NCBI GenBank assembly: GCA_003524335.1
Contig: DQHV01000376.1
Coordinates: 4,417 to 17,186 of the forward strand
Length of the DNA stretch: 12,770 nucleotides
Direction: 5' to 3'
Origin: Candidatus Aminicenantota bacterium
GTDB lineage: Bacteria; Acidobacteriota; Aminicenantia; Aminicenantales; UBA8522
Part shown: in pieces, positions 12,746 to 12,770 of the stretch
Layout: every line of letters begins with the position of its first letter
How positions within the stretch are numbered: the stretch's first letter is position 1
Made by a program: the position numbers and the translations under genes
Notes under the pieces: generated by a model
Told to the model about the DNA's origin: nothing
What the model saw: only the letters and a program-made list of their open reading frames with translations
The model's database searches: none

Positions 12746-12770
12746 ATCGACCGGATCCCCAAGCCAGATC

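Noticed and set aside
12707..12770. Possible tRNA or tmRNA start after smpB
   Set aside because: I could not form an acceptor stem, a TTCRANNC loop or a tmRNA 5' end in the bases available.

Overview
The window carries thirteen complete protein genes, one partial gene and several regulatory sites, with almost no spare DNA. The longest gene-free stretches are about 130 bases (between mnmE and the divergent gene at 6543) and about 97 bases (between rpmH and carD), so no gap exceeds 300 bases. I see no tRNA, rRNA, CRISPR array, insertion sequence or clear intrinsic terminator. The content is that of a chromosomal replication-origin-proximal housekeeping region of a Gram-negative bacterium: a KDO activation gene (kdsB) implies lipopolysaccharide, and YidC has the large periplasmic domain typical of diderms. 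The GC-rich coding, the parAB-bactofilin-kdsB-pyrG order, CarD, and a secreted kinase-fold protein that I recall as common in Acidobacteriota make an Acidobacteriota or Aminicenantes relative plausible. That placement is inference from memory, not a search.

Layout from left to right. On the minus strand, and therefore read from right to left, one tightly coupled unit runs mnmE, mnmG, parA, parB, bactofilin, kdsB, pyrG (6412 down to 1; pyrG runs off the left edge). Most junctions are 4-base stop/start overlaps. A perfect parS site sits across the stop codon of mnmG, just upstream of parA. A plus-strand gene (6543-7400) for an exported kinase-fold protein interrupts the classic cluster. To its right, again on the minus strand, is the unit rpmH, rnpA, yidD, yidC, jag (10361 down to 7408). 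Diverging from rpmH, a plus-strand unit runs carD, a CNNM/CBS CorC-type membrane protein, smpB (10459 to 12706).

How the genes fit together. rpmH-rnpA-yidD-yidC-jag supplies ribosomal protein bL34, the RNase P protein, and membrane-protein insertion factors. MnmE and MnmG modify the wobble uridine of tRNAs. ParA, ParB and parS segregate the chromosome, and a bactofilin scaffold gene is co-expressed with them. KdsB and PyrG follow, so three consecutive CTP-related functions (the ParB CTPase switch, CTP-consuming KDO activation, CTP synthesis) share one probable transcript. CarD (an RNA-polymerase-binding regulator), a CorC-like transporter or regulator and SmpB (trans-translation) form the third unit. 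The carD promoter is so close to the start codon that its mRNA is predicted to be leaderless.
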